NCBI RefSeq assembly: GCF_019947135.1
Contig: NZ_JAGSHT010000002.1
Span: forward strand, 62,001 to 126,000
Direction of reading: 5' to 3'
Source: Occultella gossypii
GTDB lineage: Bacteria > Actinomycetota > Actinomycetes > Actinomycetales > Beutenbergiaceae
Length of the DNA: 64,000 nucleotides
Positions within the stretch are counted from its first letter, which is position 1. Each line of letters begins with the position of its first letter. Both the position numbers and the translations under genes were made by a program. This document shows positions 25,201 through 33,293 of this stretch, piece after piece. The notes under the pieces were generated by a model, which saw only the letters and a list, made by a program, of their open reading frames with translations, searched no databases and was not told where the DNA came from.

Positions 25201-25833
25201 ATGACGGAACACGCGGGCGACACCCATGACCCGCGGCACACGTGGCTGCGCCCTGAGACGCACGGGCTGGCGACGCTGAACGGCACGGCTCTGCTCATCA
25301 TCGATATGCAGAACGCATACTTCGAGGATCCCGCTCTCGCCGCCGCGCTGCCGGCCCTGCTCGAACACACCAACGAACTCATCCGTGCGGGGCGCGCCGC
25401 CGGCCTGCCGGTGATCCTGGTCCGGACCATCCACGCACGCGACCGATCCACGTGGACTCTGAACATGCTCGAGGACGACGAGGGCTTCGCGTTCCCGGGC
25501 ACCGAGCAGGCGGCCTACGTCGACGGGCTGATGATCGGGGACGCCGTCGACATCGCCAAGACGCGTGACAACGCGTTCCACGGAACCCGTCTGGGCGAGG
25601 TCATCGCAGAACTCGGTGTGCGTCATCTGCTCATCGGCGGCGTGTCCACTCACAGTTGTGTCGCCCAGACGGCGATGGCCGCGTTCGCGGAGGACCTGCA
25701 CGTCGCGATCGCGGGGGACGCGATCGCCTCGGAGAACCGGTACCTGTCCGAGGCGGCACTGACCTTCCTCAGCGAGGAGATGCGCCAGCCGGTACTGGAC
25801 CTGGCCGCCTGCCTGGGACTGCTGCGGCGTTAG
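25201..25833 (+). CDS. Isochorismatase-family cysteine hydrolase
   Basis: A 210-aa enzyme with the family triad: Asp in LLIIDMQNAY, Lys in IAKTRDNAF and nucleophilic Cys in GGVSTHSCVAQTA. Members hydrolyse amides or vinyl ethers (nicotinamide, N-carbamoylsarcosine, isochorismate). The cis-peptide motif before the Cys (GGVST) fits amidohydrolase-type members. The last bases overlap the end of the convergent GAF-ANTAR gene by 4 bp. Substrate not assignable. Confidence 0.88.
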   Translation: MTEHAGDTHDPRHTWLRPETHGLATLNGTALLIIDMQNAYFEDPALAAALPALLEHTNELIRAGRAAGLPVILVRTIHARDRSTWTLNMLEDDEGFAFPGTEQAAYVDGLMIGDAVDIAKTRDNAFHGTRLGEVIAELGVRHLLIGGVSTHSCVAQTAMAAFAEDLHVAIAGDAIASENRYLSEAALTFLSEEMRQPVLDLAACLGLLRR

Positions 25834-26528
25834 GGTCGCAGGCCCATGTGCACGACCGCCCGTGCGACCTCGACCAGCCTCAGGTTCCGGTCCCGCGTGT
25901 ACTTTCGCATCACTTCGAAGGCCCGAGCGACCTCCAGGCCGCGCGCTTCCGCGAGGATCCCCTTGGCCTGCTCGATCACGATCCGGCTGTCCAGGGCGTG
26001 CTGCAGTTGTTCGGTGACCAGTGCCTGCTTGGCGTAGGAGGAGGCGTTGATCAGGAAGCCGGTCGCCAGATCGGTCAGGACCCGAGCAGCCGCCAGGTCC
26101 TCGGAATCCCAGATGCGGGGAGCCGCGCCGTACAGATTCAGAGCGCCCACCGTGTGAGCGCCGAGGTGCATCGGGATCCCAGCGGCGGCCCGCACGCCGA
26201 TGCGCGCGGCCACCGCGCGATAGTCCGGCCATCTCGTGTCTGCTCGGAGGTCGGCGACCGCCACCACGGCGCCCGTGGCGGACGCGTCGATGCACGGGCC
26301 CTTCTGGGTGTCCTCCTGGTGTCGCCCCAGGTCCGCAAGCCACTCCGGGATCGTGGTGATGGCCCGCACGCGGCCATCCACCTCGACCGTGACACCGCCG
26401 CCTGCCAGCGCCAACAACTGCGACGTCCGTTCCGCGAGATCGCCGAGCACCTCATGGACCTCGTACGGCTCGATGAGTTTCTGGGCGAATTCGGAGGTCG
26501 TCCGGACGAACTCTGCGTGGTCATACAC
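25830..26528 (-). CDS. GAF-ANTAR transcription antitermination regulator
   Basis: A 232-aa protein. Residues about 20-160 form a GAF sensor (GPCIDASATGAVVAVADLRAD and AGIPMHLGAHTVGALNLYG). Residues about 170-228 are an ANTAR domain of three helices (IVIEQAKGILAEARGLEVAR, then AFEVMRKYTRDRNLRLVEVA). ANTAR proteins bind paired hairpins in mRNA and prevent termination. The GTG at 26528 is chosen because AAGGAG lies 9 nt upstream. It sits beside a block of envelope-stress genes and could act there. The 26529-26821 gap upstream contains no supported gene. Confidence 0.9.
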   Translation of the reverse strand: MYDHAEFVRTTSEFAQKLIEPYEVHEVLGDLAERTSQLLALAGGGVTVEVDGRVRAITTIPEWLADLGRHQEDTQKGPCIDASATGAVVAVADLRADTRWPDYRAVAARIGVRAAAGIPMHLGAHTVGALNLYGAAPRIWDSEDLAAARVLTDLATGFLINASSYAKQALVTEQLQHALDSRIVIEQAKGILAEARGLEVARAFEVMRKYTRDRNLRLVEVARAVVHMGLRP

Positions 26529-26821
26529 GAGGTTGATCTCCTTCGAACCGCGGACGCGATGTGGTGTCCTGCCGACGCGACGACCGCAAGTGAGGTGCCG
26601 GGTGAGTGGGTGCAAGTTTACGCGGTGCCCACCTGGGACACGCGTGGGCCGATCGGCCTCCGGGAACCGATGTTGGCCCGGTGTCAGTGTGTGGCGATCG
26701 GCCGCCGTGCCCTGCGGGTACGTCGGTGCACGGCCTACCGTGCGTCCTTGACGGTCGGCCGAGCATCGTCACCCGCCACATCGGTCTGCTGGTCGTCGCC
26801 GGACGGCTCGTCACCCAAGGG

Positions 26822-27874
26822 TCAGGTCTCGCTGCCGCCTTCGTCGCCGTCACGGCCACGCGACCTGCGCAGGGCACGACCGCGTGCGATCGCTTGCTTC
26901 TTCCTTACCGCCTTCTTGTCGCTGGCTCGGGTGTCCCGCAGCGGGAGCTGGACCGCCGCCTCGGCCGCGATGCCGGCCTGGAGCTGTCGTCCGCGCTCCA
27001 TCTCGGCGTCGAACTCCGCTCCGAACAGCAGCGCCAGGTTCATCACCCACAACCACAGCAGGAAGATGATCACGCCGGCCAGCGCGCCGTAGGTGGCGTC
27101 GTAGCTGGCGAAGTTCGCCGCGTACAGGGCCACGCCGAGCGAGGCGAGTGCGCCGACCACGATCGCGATCACAGCGCCCATGCTGATCCAGCGGAACCTC
27201 GGCTGTTTGACGTTCGGGGTGACGTAGTAGAGCAGCGCGAGCGCGACGATGACGATGAGCAGCAGCACCGGCCACTTGGCGATGTCCCAGACGCTGACGG
27301 CCGTGGCCCCGACCCCGGCGACGTCTCCGATGGCCCGTGCGACCGGCCCGCTCACCACGAGGATCACGCCCGCGGCCGCGACAAGCAGCAACATCACCAC
27401 GGTCAGGACGTACATGAGCGGACGCAGTTTCCAGATCGGTCGGCCTTCGGGCACCTCGTACATCCGGTTCATCGCCCGCGAAAGCGCATTGACGTAGTTC
27501 GAGGCGGTCCATAGCGCCGTGAGGAGGCCGACGATCAGGCCCAGACCAGGCGCGGGCGCGTCGGTGAGGGTCTCGATGATGGGGCGGAGGGTCTCCATCG
27601 CCTCCTCCGGGACCGCATCGGAGGCGGTGCCGAGGAGTTGCTCGGTGGTGGCCTGCTGCCCGACCAGGCTCAGGATGGAGACCAGGGCGATGATCGCCGG
27701 AAAGATCGAGAGCACCGAGTAGTACGTGAGCGCGGCGGCGAGATCGGTGCACTGGTCGTCGAGGAACTCGGTCACCGTGCGGCGCAGGATGTACAACCAG
27801 GACGGTTTCCGCAGATCGGTGGGGGAGTCGGGTTTCGCCCGGTGGTCGGCGGCGGGGCGGGTGTGCTGTGGCAT
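26822..27874 (-). CDS. YihY/UPF0761 family membrane protein
   Basis: A 350-aa protein with six transmembrane helices and the family motifs LAAALTYYSVLSIFPAIIAL near the first helix and YGALAGVIIFLLWLWVMNLA near the last. The ATG at 27874 is set by GAGG 6 nt upstream. The charged cytoplasmic tail is Arg/Lys-rich. The family was once annotated as ribonuclease BN, which is wrong; its role is unknown, possibly lipid or envelope related. It lies downstream of the three-gene stress operon beyond a hairpin. Confidence 0.9.
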   Translation of the reverse strand: MPQHTRPAADHRAKPDSPTDLRKPSWLYILRRTVTEFLDDQCTDLAAALTYYSVLSIFPAIIALVSILSLVGQQATTEQLLGTASDAVPEEAMETLRPIIETLTDAPAPGLGLIVGLLTALWTASNYVNALSRAMNRMYEVPEGRPIWKLRPLMYVLTVVMLLLVAAAGVILVVSGPVARAIGDVAGVGATAVSVWDIAKWPVLLLIVIVALALLYYVTPNVKQPRFRWISMGAVIAIVVGALASLGVALYAANFASYDATYGALAGVIIFLLWLWVMNLALLFGAEFDAEMERGRQLQAGIAAEAAVQLPLRDTRASDKKAVRKKQAIARGRALRRSRGRDGDEGGSET

Positions 27875-27896
27875 CGCAAACCTCATGGCGGGGACG

Positions 27897-27930
27897 GCGC
27901 CCCGTGGGCCGGCGCACCAGCCCACGGGGC
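27897..27930 (-). terminator. Strong hairpin after the DUF3618 gene
   Basis: A perfect 12-bp stem CGCCCCGTGGGC/GCCCACGGGGCG with a 10-nt loop lies 9 bp after the stop at 27939 and before the YihY gene. Confidence 0.75.
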
Positions 27931-27938
27931 GGGGTGGA

Positions 27939-28586
27939 TCAGGAACCCTGCAGGCGGTCGCGGGACTGCTCGGCCTCGCCGCGCACGTCCTGGGCGGCCT
28001 CCCGACCCGAGTCGCGGACCTCCTCGGCTCCGGAGACGGCGGTCTCCTTGATGTCCTGGGCACCCTCAATGGCAGTCTCCTTGACCGCCTGGGCGGCCTC
28101 CCGAGCGGGCTGTTTCAGATCTTCGCCCACTTCCTGCGCGATCGACTTGGCCTCGTCGGTGGCCCGATGCACGACGTTCGAGTCCTTGGCCCGGGTGACC
28201 AGCTCCTGTTCCTGACGGCTGGCCGGGATGAGCGATGCGGCGAGCAGGCCCGCGCCGAACGCGATCAGGCCGGCCGCCCACGGGTTGCCCGTCGCCTTCT
28301 CCTTGACCAGGTGTGGCGCGTCGCCGATCCGGTCGGCGGCAACGTGGGCCGCCCCGGACACTGAGTCCGCGGCGTTCCCGGCCGACTCCGAGGCGGACGA
28401 GCGGGCGTCTTCGGCGGCGCCGAAGACCTTCTCCTTGGCGTTACTCACGGCGTTCTTGACCTTGTCGGTCTGTCTCTCGGCGATCCGGCTCGGGCTCACC
28501 CGGTCGGTGAGCGCGTCGACGTCACTGCTCAGGTCGGCGCGAGTCTGCTCGATGTCGGAGCGGATGCGGTCCGGGTCGGTGCTCAT
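27939..28586 (-). CDS. DUF3618 membrane-associated stress protein
   Basis: A 215-aa protein. The N-terminus DRIRSDIEQTRADLSSDVDA is the DUF3618 signature. A single hydrophobic helix near 107-125 (WAAGLIAFGAGLLAASLIP) is followed by Ala/Glu/Lys-rich heptad-like repeats (AREAAQAVKETAIEGAQDIK) resembling LEA or apolipophorin-type amphipathic helices. Its ATG overlaps the stop of the holin-like gene (ATGA). Likely envelope-associated; biochemical role unknown. Confidence 0.88.
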   Translation of the reverse strand: MSTDPDRIRSDIEQTRADLSSDVDALTDRVSPSRIAERQTDKVKNAVSNAKEKVFGAAEDARSSASESAGNAADSVSGAAHVAADRIGDAPHLVKEKATGNPWAAGLIAFGAGLLAASLIPASRQEQELVTRAKDSNVVHRATDEAKSIAQEVGEDLKQPAREAAQAVKETAIEGAQDIKETAVSGAEEVRDSGREAAQDVRGEAEQSRDRLQGS

Positions 28587-29008
28587 GATTCGTGTCCTTT
28601 CAGGGCGTCGGGGATCTTCTTCACGGTGTCTGCGGTCTGCGGGATCCCCTCCACGGACTCGAGCGACTTCTTGCCCGCGAGCGCCAGGATGAGCGCGACG
28701 ATCGCCCAGAAGGCGGCGACGATCAGCGCGGACCAGCCGAGAGCGGGTAGGTCGTCCCCCTCGCCGATCATCGCCCCGAGGGCCCACCACACGGCAAGGG
28801 ACAGGAACAGCAGCAGGAAGTTCGCGGACCAGGCCGCTCCTCCCAACATGCCCGCGCCCTTGCCTGCGCGCCGCGCCGAGTCCTGGACCTCCGCTTTCGC
28901 GAGTTCCACCTCCTGACGGATGAGCGTGGACAGATCCCTGCTCACGTCGCCGAAGAGGTCGCCGATGGACCGTTCGTCGCGCGCCGAAGGCTCGTTCGGG
29001 GCGGTCAT
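28583..29008 (-). CDS. Phage-holin-family (Holin-X/DUF1469) membrane protein
   Basis: A 141-aa protein with an amphipathic N-terminus (SIGDLFGDVSRDLSTLIRQE VELAKAE as two adjoining segments) and two transmembrane helices near 60-80 and 92-112. Despite the name, these chromosomal proteins are not phage genes; they accompany DUF3618 and YtxH-like proteins in actinobacterial stress operons. It overlaps both neighbours by 4 bp. Confidence 0.88.
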   Translation of the reverse strand: MTAPNEPSARDERSIGDLFGDVSRDLSTLIRQEVELAKAEVQDSARRAGKGAGMLGGAAWSANFLLLFLSLAVWWALGAMIGEGDDLPALGWSALIVAAFWAIVALILALAGKKSLESVEGIPQTADTVKKIPDALKGHES

Positions 29009-29895
29009 GCCGCCCCACCCGGGGGAGTGCTGAGCGGGGCGCCGGTCGCGCCACCGACCGGCCGCCAGTCCGGAATGCCCGCGGCTGCGCTACCCGCGGG
29101 TCCGGTACTCGCCGGCTCGGCACCAGTGGACGGCGGCGTGACGACGGTCCGCTCGACGCTCACCGACCGCCGCACGGGGCCGGCCGCGGCGCGGCCGGTC
29201 GGCTGCGCCGTGTCGGCGCGACCCGTGTCGGCGCGACCCGTGTCGGCCCGACCCGTGTCGGCCCGACCCGTGTCGGCCTGATCGTCGTCGCTGGCGTCCT
29301 TGGCGCTGCGGGCCACGCGTCCGACGAGGACGCCGAGCCCTGCGGCGATCGCGATGAACGTGCCCGGGTGCCGGCGCGCGTACCGGGAGACCTCGTCCAG
29401 TGTCTGCGCCGGGTCGCGCTGCTCCAGCCAGTCACCGGCCCGCTCCAGGTAGTCGGCCACCTGACGCGTCACGGTGCCGGCGAGTCCCTGCTCCTGGCTG
29501 CCGTCCGCCATCGAGGAGAGCTCGGAGGAGAAGGAGCGCAGCCCGCCGGCGAGGCGCTGCTGCTGGCCATCGGCCTGGTCGGTGACCTCCCGGCGGGCCT
29601 GCTCGAACAGGCTCCGGGCCTGGTATCGCGCCTCCGCGGCGGAGTCCTTGACCTGGTCCCTCGCGGTCCGGGCCACGTCGCGCGCCTGCTCGGTCGCGAC
29701 ATCCTTCACGTCCTGGGCGCGGTTGCCGGCCTCCGACGCCACTCGGGTCACTTCCTCCTTCGCGCTGCCCTGATCGTCGGCGGACGGCGCCGGCGCGTCC
29801 CGCAACGGTGTGGTGCCCGGGTCCGGCGGGTACGTCGGAGGTAGAGCGTCCGACGTACCGGCGCTCGGTTCATAGGGTCGGTTCTGATCTGTCAC
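29005..29895 (-). CDS. YtxH-like amphipathic membrane protein with ADTGR repeats
   Basis: A 296-aa protein, first of a coupled three-gene operon. A disordered N-terminus is followed by Ala/Arg/Gln-rich helices (residues about 50-185), one transmembrane helix (HPGTFIAIAAGLGVLVGRVA), a four-copy ADTGR repeat and a Pro/Thr/Gly-rich tail. The GTG at 29895 is set by GGGAGA 7 nt upstream. Function unknown; context with DUF3618 and holin-like proteins suggests membrane-stress adaptation. Confidence 0.85.
   Translation of the reverse strand: MTDQNRPYEPSAGTSDALPPTYPPDPGTTPLRDAPAPSADDQGSAKEEVTRVASEAGNRAQDVKDVATEQARDVARTARDQVKDSAAEARYQARSLFEQARREVTDQADGQQQRLAGGLRSFSSELSSMADGSQEQGLAGTVTRQVADYLERAGDWLEQRDPAQTLDEVSRYARRHPGTFIAIAAGLGVLVGRVARSAKDASDDDQADTGRADTGRADTGRADTGRADTAQPTGRAAAGPVRRSVSVERTVVTPPSTGAEPASTGPAGSAAAGIPDWRPVGGATGAPLSTPPGGAA
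29211..29284 (+). repeat. Five-copy 15-bp tandem repeat inside the YtxH-like gene
   Basis: The unit TGTCGGCGCGACCCG (minus strand encodes ADTGR) repeats at exact 15-bp steps with a C/G variation in copies three and four and a degenerate last copy. It keeps the reading frame, so copy number can change by slippage without breaking the protein. Confidence 0.85.
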
Positions 29896-30275
29896 GGTCG
29901 TATCTCCCGGTCTGTCCCTGAGGTCTTCACCTTGAGGCGTGCGGGTCCGGGCGCGCCGTTGACGAACCCGCCGATGGCGGTCCGACGCCCCCGAGCGATC
30001 AGGGGCGTGCCAGAAGCATGACCCCGGATGGTCGTCGGCGCATCCGGAACGCATCGGTTCATCCAGGCGACCCTTCCCGCACGTCGGGAGGACGGGAGCT
30101 GATGAGCCCGGAGCCGCTGACCGCACGGATCTCCAGTCCTGGCGCCCGGCCGAGCCGTTGTGTGCACGAGCAGGCCCGTCGTATTATCAACTCAGCACCG
30201 CGCGTCCGACGCGACGGTCTCATGTCGCTCCTGTCCCCGGCGACGCCACGTTTGGCGACGGGCGGGAGACACGAG
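29896..30275. promoter_or_regulatory. Divergent intergenic region with STAS-gene promoter
   Basis: This 380-bp region has no supported gene. It contains a good promoter on the plus strand: TTGTGT (30158-30163), 18-bp spacer, TATTAT (30182-30187). The AT-rich -10 stands out in a very GC-rich background. It should drive the STAS gene. No comparable promoter was seen for the minus-strand operon. Confidence 0.55.
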
Positions 30276-30776
30276 ATGGCAGCGCTTGAAACTTCGAGGG
30301 GTGACCACACCGGAGGCGTGGGCTCGGTGAGCCTGCACGTCTCGGAGGTCGCGACACGTCTGGTGTTCCGCGGTGAGGTGGACATCGCGATGAACAATCG
30401 CCTGACCTGCGTCGTCGAGCAGGTCTTGGAACGAGGTGGGCAGCTCGAGGTCCACACCCGCGAGGTCACGTACATGGACTCGGCGGTGATGGCGGCCCTG
30501 GCTCTGTTGGCGACCCGCTTGCCCGGCCGGGTGCGGATGATCGATCCGCCCGCGCTCGTACGGTTCCTCCTCGAGGCGACGCAGTTGAACGAACTGGTCG
30601 ACATCGTCGATACCCCGCCGCCGACCGGAACGGACACACACGGTCAGGACGACCGGCTTGGTCACGATGGAGGCGGTAGCCGGGCCGGACACACCATGGC
30701 CGAGGTGCTCCGGGCGCGGTCCACCGGATGCCGGTGCTCGGCATGTGCCGCCTGCCAGGCGGACGACCGGAACTAG
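30276..30776 (+). CDS. STAS-domain protein (anti-sigma-factor antagonist-like)
   Basis: A 166-aa protein. Residues about 10-110 form a STAS fold (VSLHVSEVATRLVFRGEVDI and the loop TYMDSAVMAALALLAT, where the Ser is the usual phosphorylation site). The remaining tail ends with a Cys cluster, STGCRCSACAACQ, not usual for the family and possibly metal-binding or redox-active. The ATG at 30276 is set by GGGAGA 6 nt upstream, though in-frame starts exist to 30018. Likely part of a partner-switching stress pathway; no anti-sigma kinase is in the window. Confidence 0.78.
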   Translation: MAALETSRGDHTGGVGSVSLHVSEVATRLVFRGEVDIAMNNRLTCVVEQVLERGGQLEVHTREVTYMDSAVMAALALLATRLPGRVRMIDPPALVRFLLEATQLNELVDIVDTPPPTGTDTHGQDDRLGHDGGGSRAGHTMAEVLRARSTGCRCSACAACQADDRN

Positions 30777-30812
30777 GCTCGGTCGTCCCGCGTTGCCCAA
30801 GACGCAAAGCAA

Positions 30813-30844
30813 GGGCCCGCGGGGGGTCTGCACCCCGCGGGCCC
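30813..30844. terminator. Bidirectional terminator between STAS and CsbD genes
   Basis: A perfect 12-bp stem GGGCCCGCGGGG/CCCCGCGGGCCC with an 8-nt loop lies between two convergent genes. Confidence 0.8.
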
Positions 30845-30861
30845 GGCAGAGGCCGGAACTC

Positions 30862-31032
30862 CTACTTGAAGGCGTCCTTGACGTTCTCGCCGGCCTTCTT
30901 CAGATTGGCCTGGGCCTGGTCGGCCCTGCCCTCGGCCTGGAGACGCTCGTTGTCGGTGGCGTCGCCCGCGGCCTCCTTGGCCTTGCCCTTGGCCTCTTCG
31001 GCAGCGTTGCTGATCTTGTCGTCGATGCCCAT
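30862..31032 (-). CDS. CsbD family general stress protein
   Basis: A 56-aa hydrophilic protein beginning MGIDDKISNAAEEAKGKAKE with the repeated Ala/Lys/Glu pattern and the family core GDATDNERLQAEGRADQAQA. The ATG is set by GGAGGT 5 nt upstream. CsbD proteins are strongly induced by general stress in other bacteria; the molecular role is unknown. Confidence 0.9.
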   Translation of the reverse strand: MGIDDKISNAAEEAKGKAKEAAGDATDNERLQAEGRADQAQANLKKAGENVKDAFK

Positions 31033-31116
31033 GTCAGACCTCCATCTCGTGTCGTACCCGCTGTGGGTCCGTCTCGCCACGCTAAGTCAGCCCGGCCGGC
31101 CACGCACGCGGAGGAT

Positions 31117-32148
31117 TCACGAGGTGGCCTCGCCGGAGTTGAGTACCTCGAGCACGGCGGCTTCGATCCGCGGCGGCGCCGGCGTGGCCGGCGATGCGTC
31201 CGGCACCGGCAGACTCGCGAGCACGGTGTCATCCTCGTATGCCTCGAGGACCCGGGGGTCGATGTACGCGGATCGGCTCACCGCCGGGGTGTTGCCGAGT
31301 CGCTCGGCCACCTCGGACACGGCCTCACGCACGCTCCGGTCGCGTTCGGTGGCGGACTCGGACCCACCATGCCGGGCGAGCGTGACCGCGGCCAGGACAG
31401 TGCCGTGCCAGGTGCGGAAATCCTTCGCGGTGGCGTCCTGCCCGAGGCGACGCTTGACGTAGCCGCCGATGTCCACGCTGGTCAGATCGCGCCAGGGACC
31501 TCGATGTGCCGATCCCTCGCGGTAGGCGAGGAGCTCGCCGCCGCCGCCGCGTCGGCGGCGCAGGACCCGGACGGCATCGACCACCTCGGAGTCGTCGATC
31601 TCGACGTGCCGGTGCTGACCGGACTTGGCGACGTAGTCGAACACGGCGATCCCCGCCCTCGTGATCCGGACGTGTTCCTTGAGAAGGGTCGCCAGGCCGA
31701 AGCTGCCGTTGTCGGCGGTGTAGGCCTCGCTGCCGATCCGGAACAGGCCCCGATCCAGGAGCAGGAACGCGACGGCGAGGGCCCGCTCGCGTGGCATGCC
31801 GGGTCGGCGCAGGTCGCGTCGCGCGTTCCGACGGGCCGCCGGCAGGCGGTCGGCGATCTCACGCACCCGTTCGTGCTTGGCTGCGTCCTGCTCGGCCCGC
31901 CACACCGGGTGGTACAGGTACTGTCGCCGGCCGGCCTCGTCCGTTCCGACGGCTTGGATGTGACCGAGCTCGTCAGGGCAGATCCACACGTCCCGCCACG
32001 CGGGCGGAATCGCCAGACCACGGCACCGGGCCACGAGGGCGCCGCTTGCGATGCGCTTCCCCTCGGCGTCGAGGTAGACCCAGCCGCGCCCGCACCGTCG
32101 GCGACCCCACCCGGGAGCCGTGACATCGACCTCGTGGAGCGCGCTCAC
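31117..32148 (-). CDS. DNA topoisomerase IB
   Basis: A 343-aa bacterial/poxvirus-type topoisomerase IB. The N-terminal domain has GLAIPPAWRDVWICPDELGH. The catalytic domain has an Arg near FRTWHGT, a Lys in the beta hairpin (VAKSGQHRHVEI region) and the nucleophilic Tyr in SRSAYIDPRV. It relaxes supercoils by nicking one strand through a 3'-phosphotyrosine. The start overlaps the stop of the upstream GCS2 gene by 4 bp. Chromosomal TopIB genes are sporadic and often sit in stress clusters, as here. Confidence 0.92.
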   Translation of the reverse strand: MSALHEVDVTAPGWGRRRCGRGWVYLDAEGKRIASGALVARCRGLAIPPAWRDVWICPDELGHIQAVGTDEAGRRQYLYHPVWRAEQDAAKHERVREIADRLPAARRNARRDLRRPGMPRERALAVAFLLLDRGLFRIGSEAYTADNGSFGLATLLKEHVRITRAGIAVFDYVAKSGQHRHVEIDDSEVVDAVRVLRRRRGGGGELLAYREGSAHRGPWRDLTSVDIGGYVKRRLGQDATAKDFRTWHGTVLAAVTLARHGGSESATERDRSVREAVSEVAERLGNTPAVSRSAYIDPRVLEAYEDDTVLASLPVPDASPATPAPPRIEAAVLEVLNSGEATS

Positions 32149-33245
32149 TCATGCCCCGCCGTCCGGCGTGCCGCCGCGGCGACCACCTCGGCCAGGTCCC
32201 CGGTCCGCTCAAGGGTGCGGCGCTGCAGGCGCGCACCATTGCCCCGCTCGCGCAGTTCTGCCAGGGAGTCGTGGACGAGGTCCGCGTCGCCGCTGTCCTC
32301 GAGTGCCGGCCGTACGTGGGCCAGCAGCGTGTCGATCACGTCGGCGGCCGGCCGGGGCCGGTACGTGGCCGGATCGAGGAGGTTGCCCTCGAGTCCGTGA
32401 CGCGCGGCCTGCCAGGTCGCGAGCCGCAGCATGCGGGTCGGCACGGCCGGGGCCGGGTGGCCGTTCGTCCAGTCCCGTGCCGCCGTCTCCACCAGGGCAC
32501 GACTGAGTGCTGCCACCAGCACCGCGTCGGAGGCGTCCTGGCAGACGTCCGCCACGCGCACCTCGACCGTCGGGTACCGGCGGGAGGCGCGGGCGTCGAA
32601 GTAGAGCATGCCGTCGTCGAGGAGCACCTCGGTGGCCAGTGCGTCCGAGATCATCCGTTCGTAGGCCTCTGCCGACCCGTACGCATCCGTGGGTCCGGAC
32701 AACGGCCACCGGGTGATCGCCTGGCTGCGGTAGCTCGCGTAGGAGGTGTCCCGGCCGTGCGCGAACGGGGAGTTCGCACTGATGGCCAGGAGCGCGGGCA
32801 ACCACACGCGGATCCGGTCGAGGACCGCGATGGACTCCTCCGGCGAGTGGATCTGCACGTGCACGTGGCAGCCGCAGATGAGCAGGTCGGAGGCGGACAT
32901 GCCGAACCGCTCCACCATCTCCTCGTACCTGCGCTTCGGCGCGGTCGAGGGTTGGACCGGGAGTGGGGAAGTGGCGAGCGCGGCGACGCGAGCACCCGCT
33001 GCCCGCGCCGCCAGATCCGCCGTACGGCGCCACGTCCGCAGGTCAGCGAGCAGATCTGTCATGCTCGCGCGCGGCGGTGTGTCCGTCTCGAGCTGCTCGC
33101 GCTGGAGCTCGCCGACGAGGGATCCGCCGCCGTCGTTGCCGGCCGCTCCGCCGAACGGCCGGAGCACCGCGGGCGACATCGACATGGCCACCCCCGTCTC
33201 GCCGTCGACGATCAGCAGTTCCTCCTCCACACCAACCGTTCGCAT
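32145..33245 (-). CDS. YbdK-type carboxylate-amine ligase (glutamate-cysteine ligase GCS2 family)
   Basis: A 366-aa enzyme with the family start RTVGVEEELLIVD, then LQREQLETDTPP and CGCHVHVQI, the substrate/metal-binding elements. YbdK-type proteins have weak glutamate-cysteine ligase activity; the true substrate in actinobacteria, which use mycothiol, is unclear. ATG at 33245 chosen; a GTG two codons upstream is possible. Coupled to topoisomerase IB. Confidence 0.9.
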   Translation of the reverse strand: MRTVGVEEELLIVDGETGVAMSMSPAVLRPFGGAAGNDGGGSLVGELQREQLETDTPPRASMTDLLADLRTWRRTADLAARAAGARVAALATSPLPVQPSTAPKRRYEEMVERFGMSASDLLICGCHVHVQIHSPEESIAVLDRIRVWLPALLAISANSPFAHGRDTSYASYRSQAITRWPLSGPTDAYGSAEAYERMISDALATEVLLDDGMLYFDARASRRYPTVEVRVADVCQDASDAVLVAALSRALVETAARDWTNGHPAPAVPTRMLRLATWQAARHGLEGNLLDPATYRPRPAADVIDTLLAHVRPALEDSGDADLVHDSLAELRERGNGARLQRRTLERTGDLAEVVAAAARRTAGHE

Positions 33246-33293
33246 GTGCACATTCTGAGGGCGCGCCGGCGGTCTCGCTCGACGGCGGCCGGC

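Noticed and set aside
23935-26343. An 802-codon minus-strand open frame
   Set aside because: It runs antisense to the FUSC and cysteine hydrolase genes and has shadow-type composition and no domain.
26529-26821. A 118-codon minus-strand open frame across the gap before the GAF-ANTAR gene
   Set aside because: It has no ribosome site, overlaps the YihY end and has Arg/Pro/Thr-rich shadow composition.
28583-29008. Holin-family gene as sign of a prophage
   Set aside because: No other phage gene is near, and this holin-like family is a normal chromosomal partner of DUF3618 and YtxH-like proteins.
29211-29284. Possible CRISPR-like array
   Set aside because: There are no spacers; units are contiguous 15-mers inside a coding frame.
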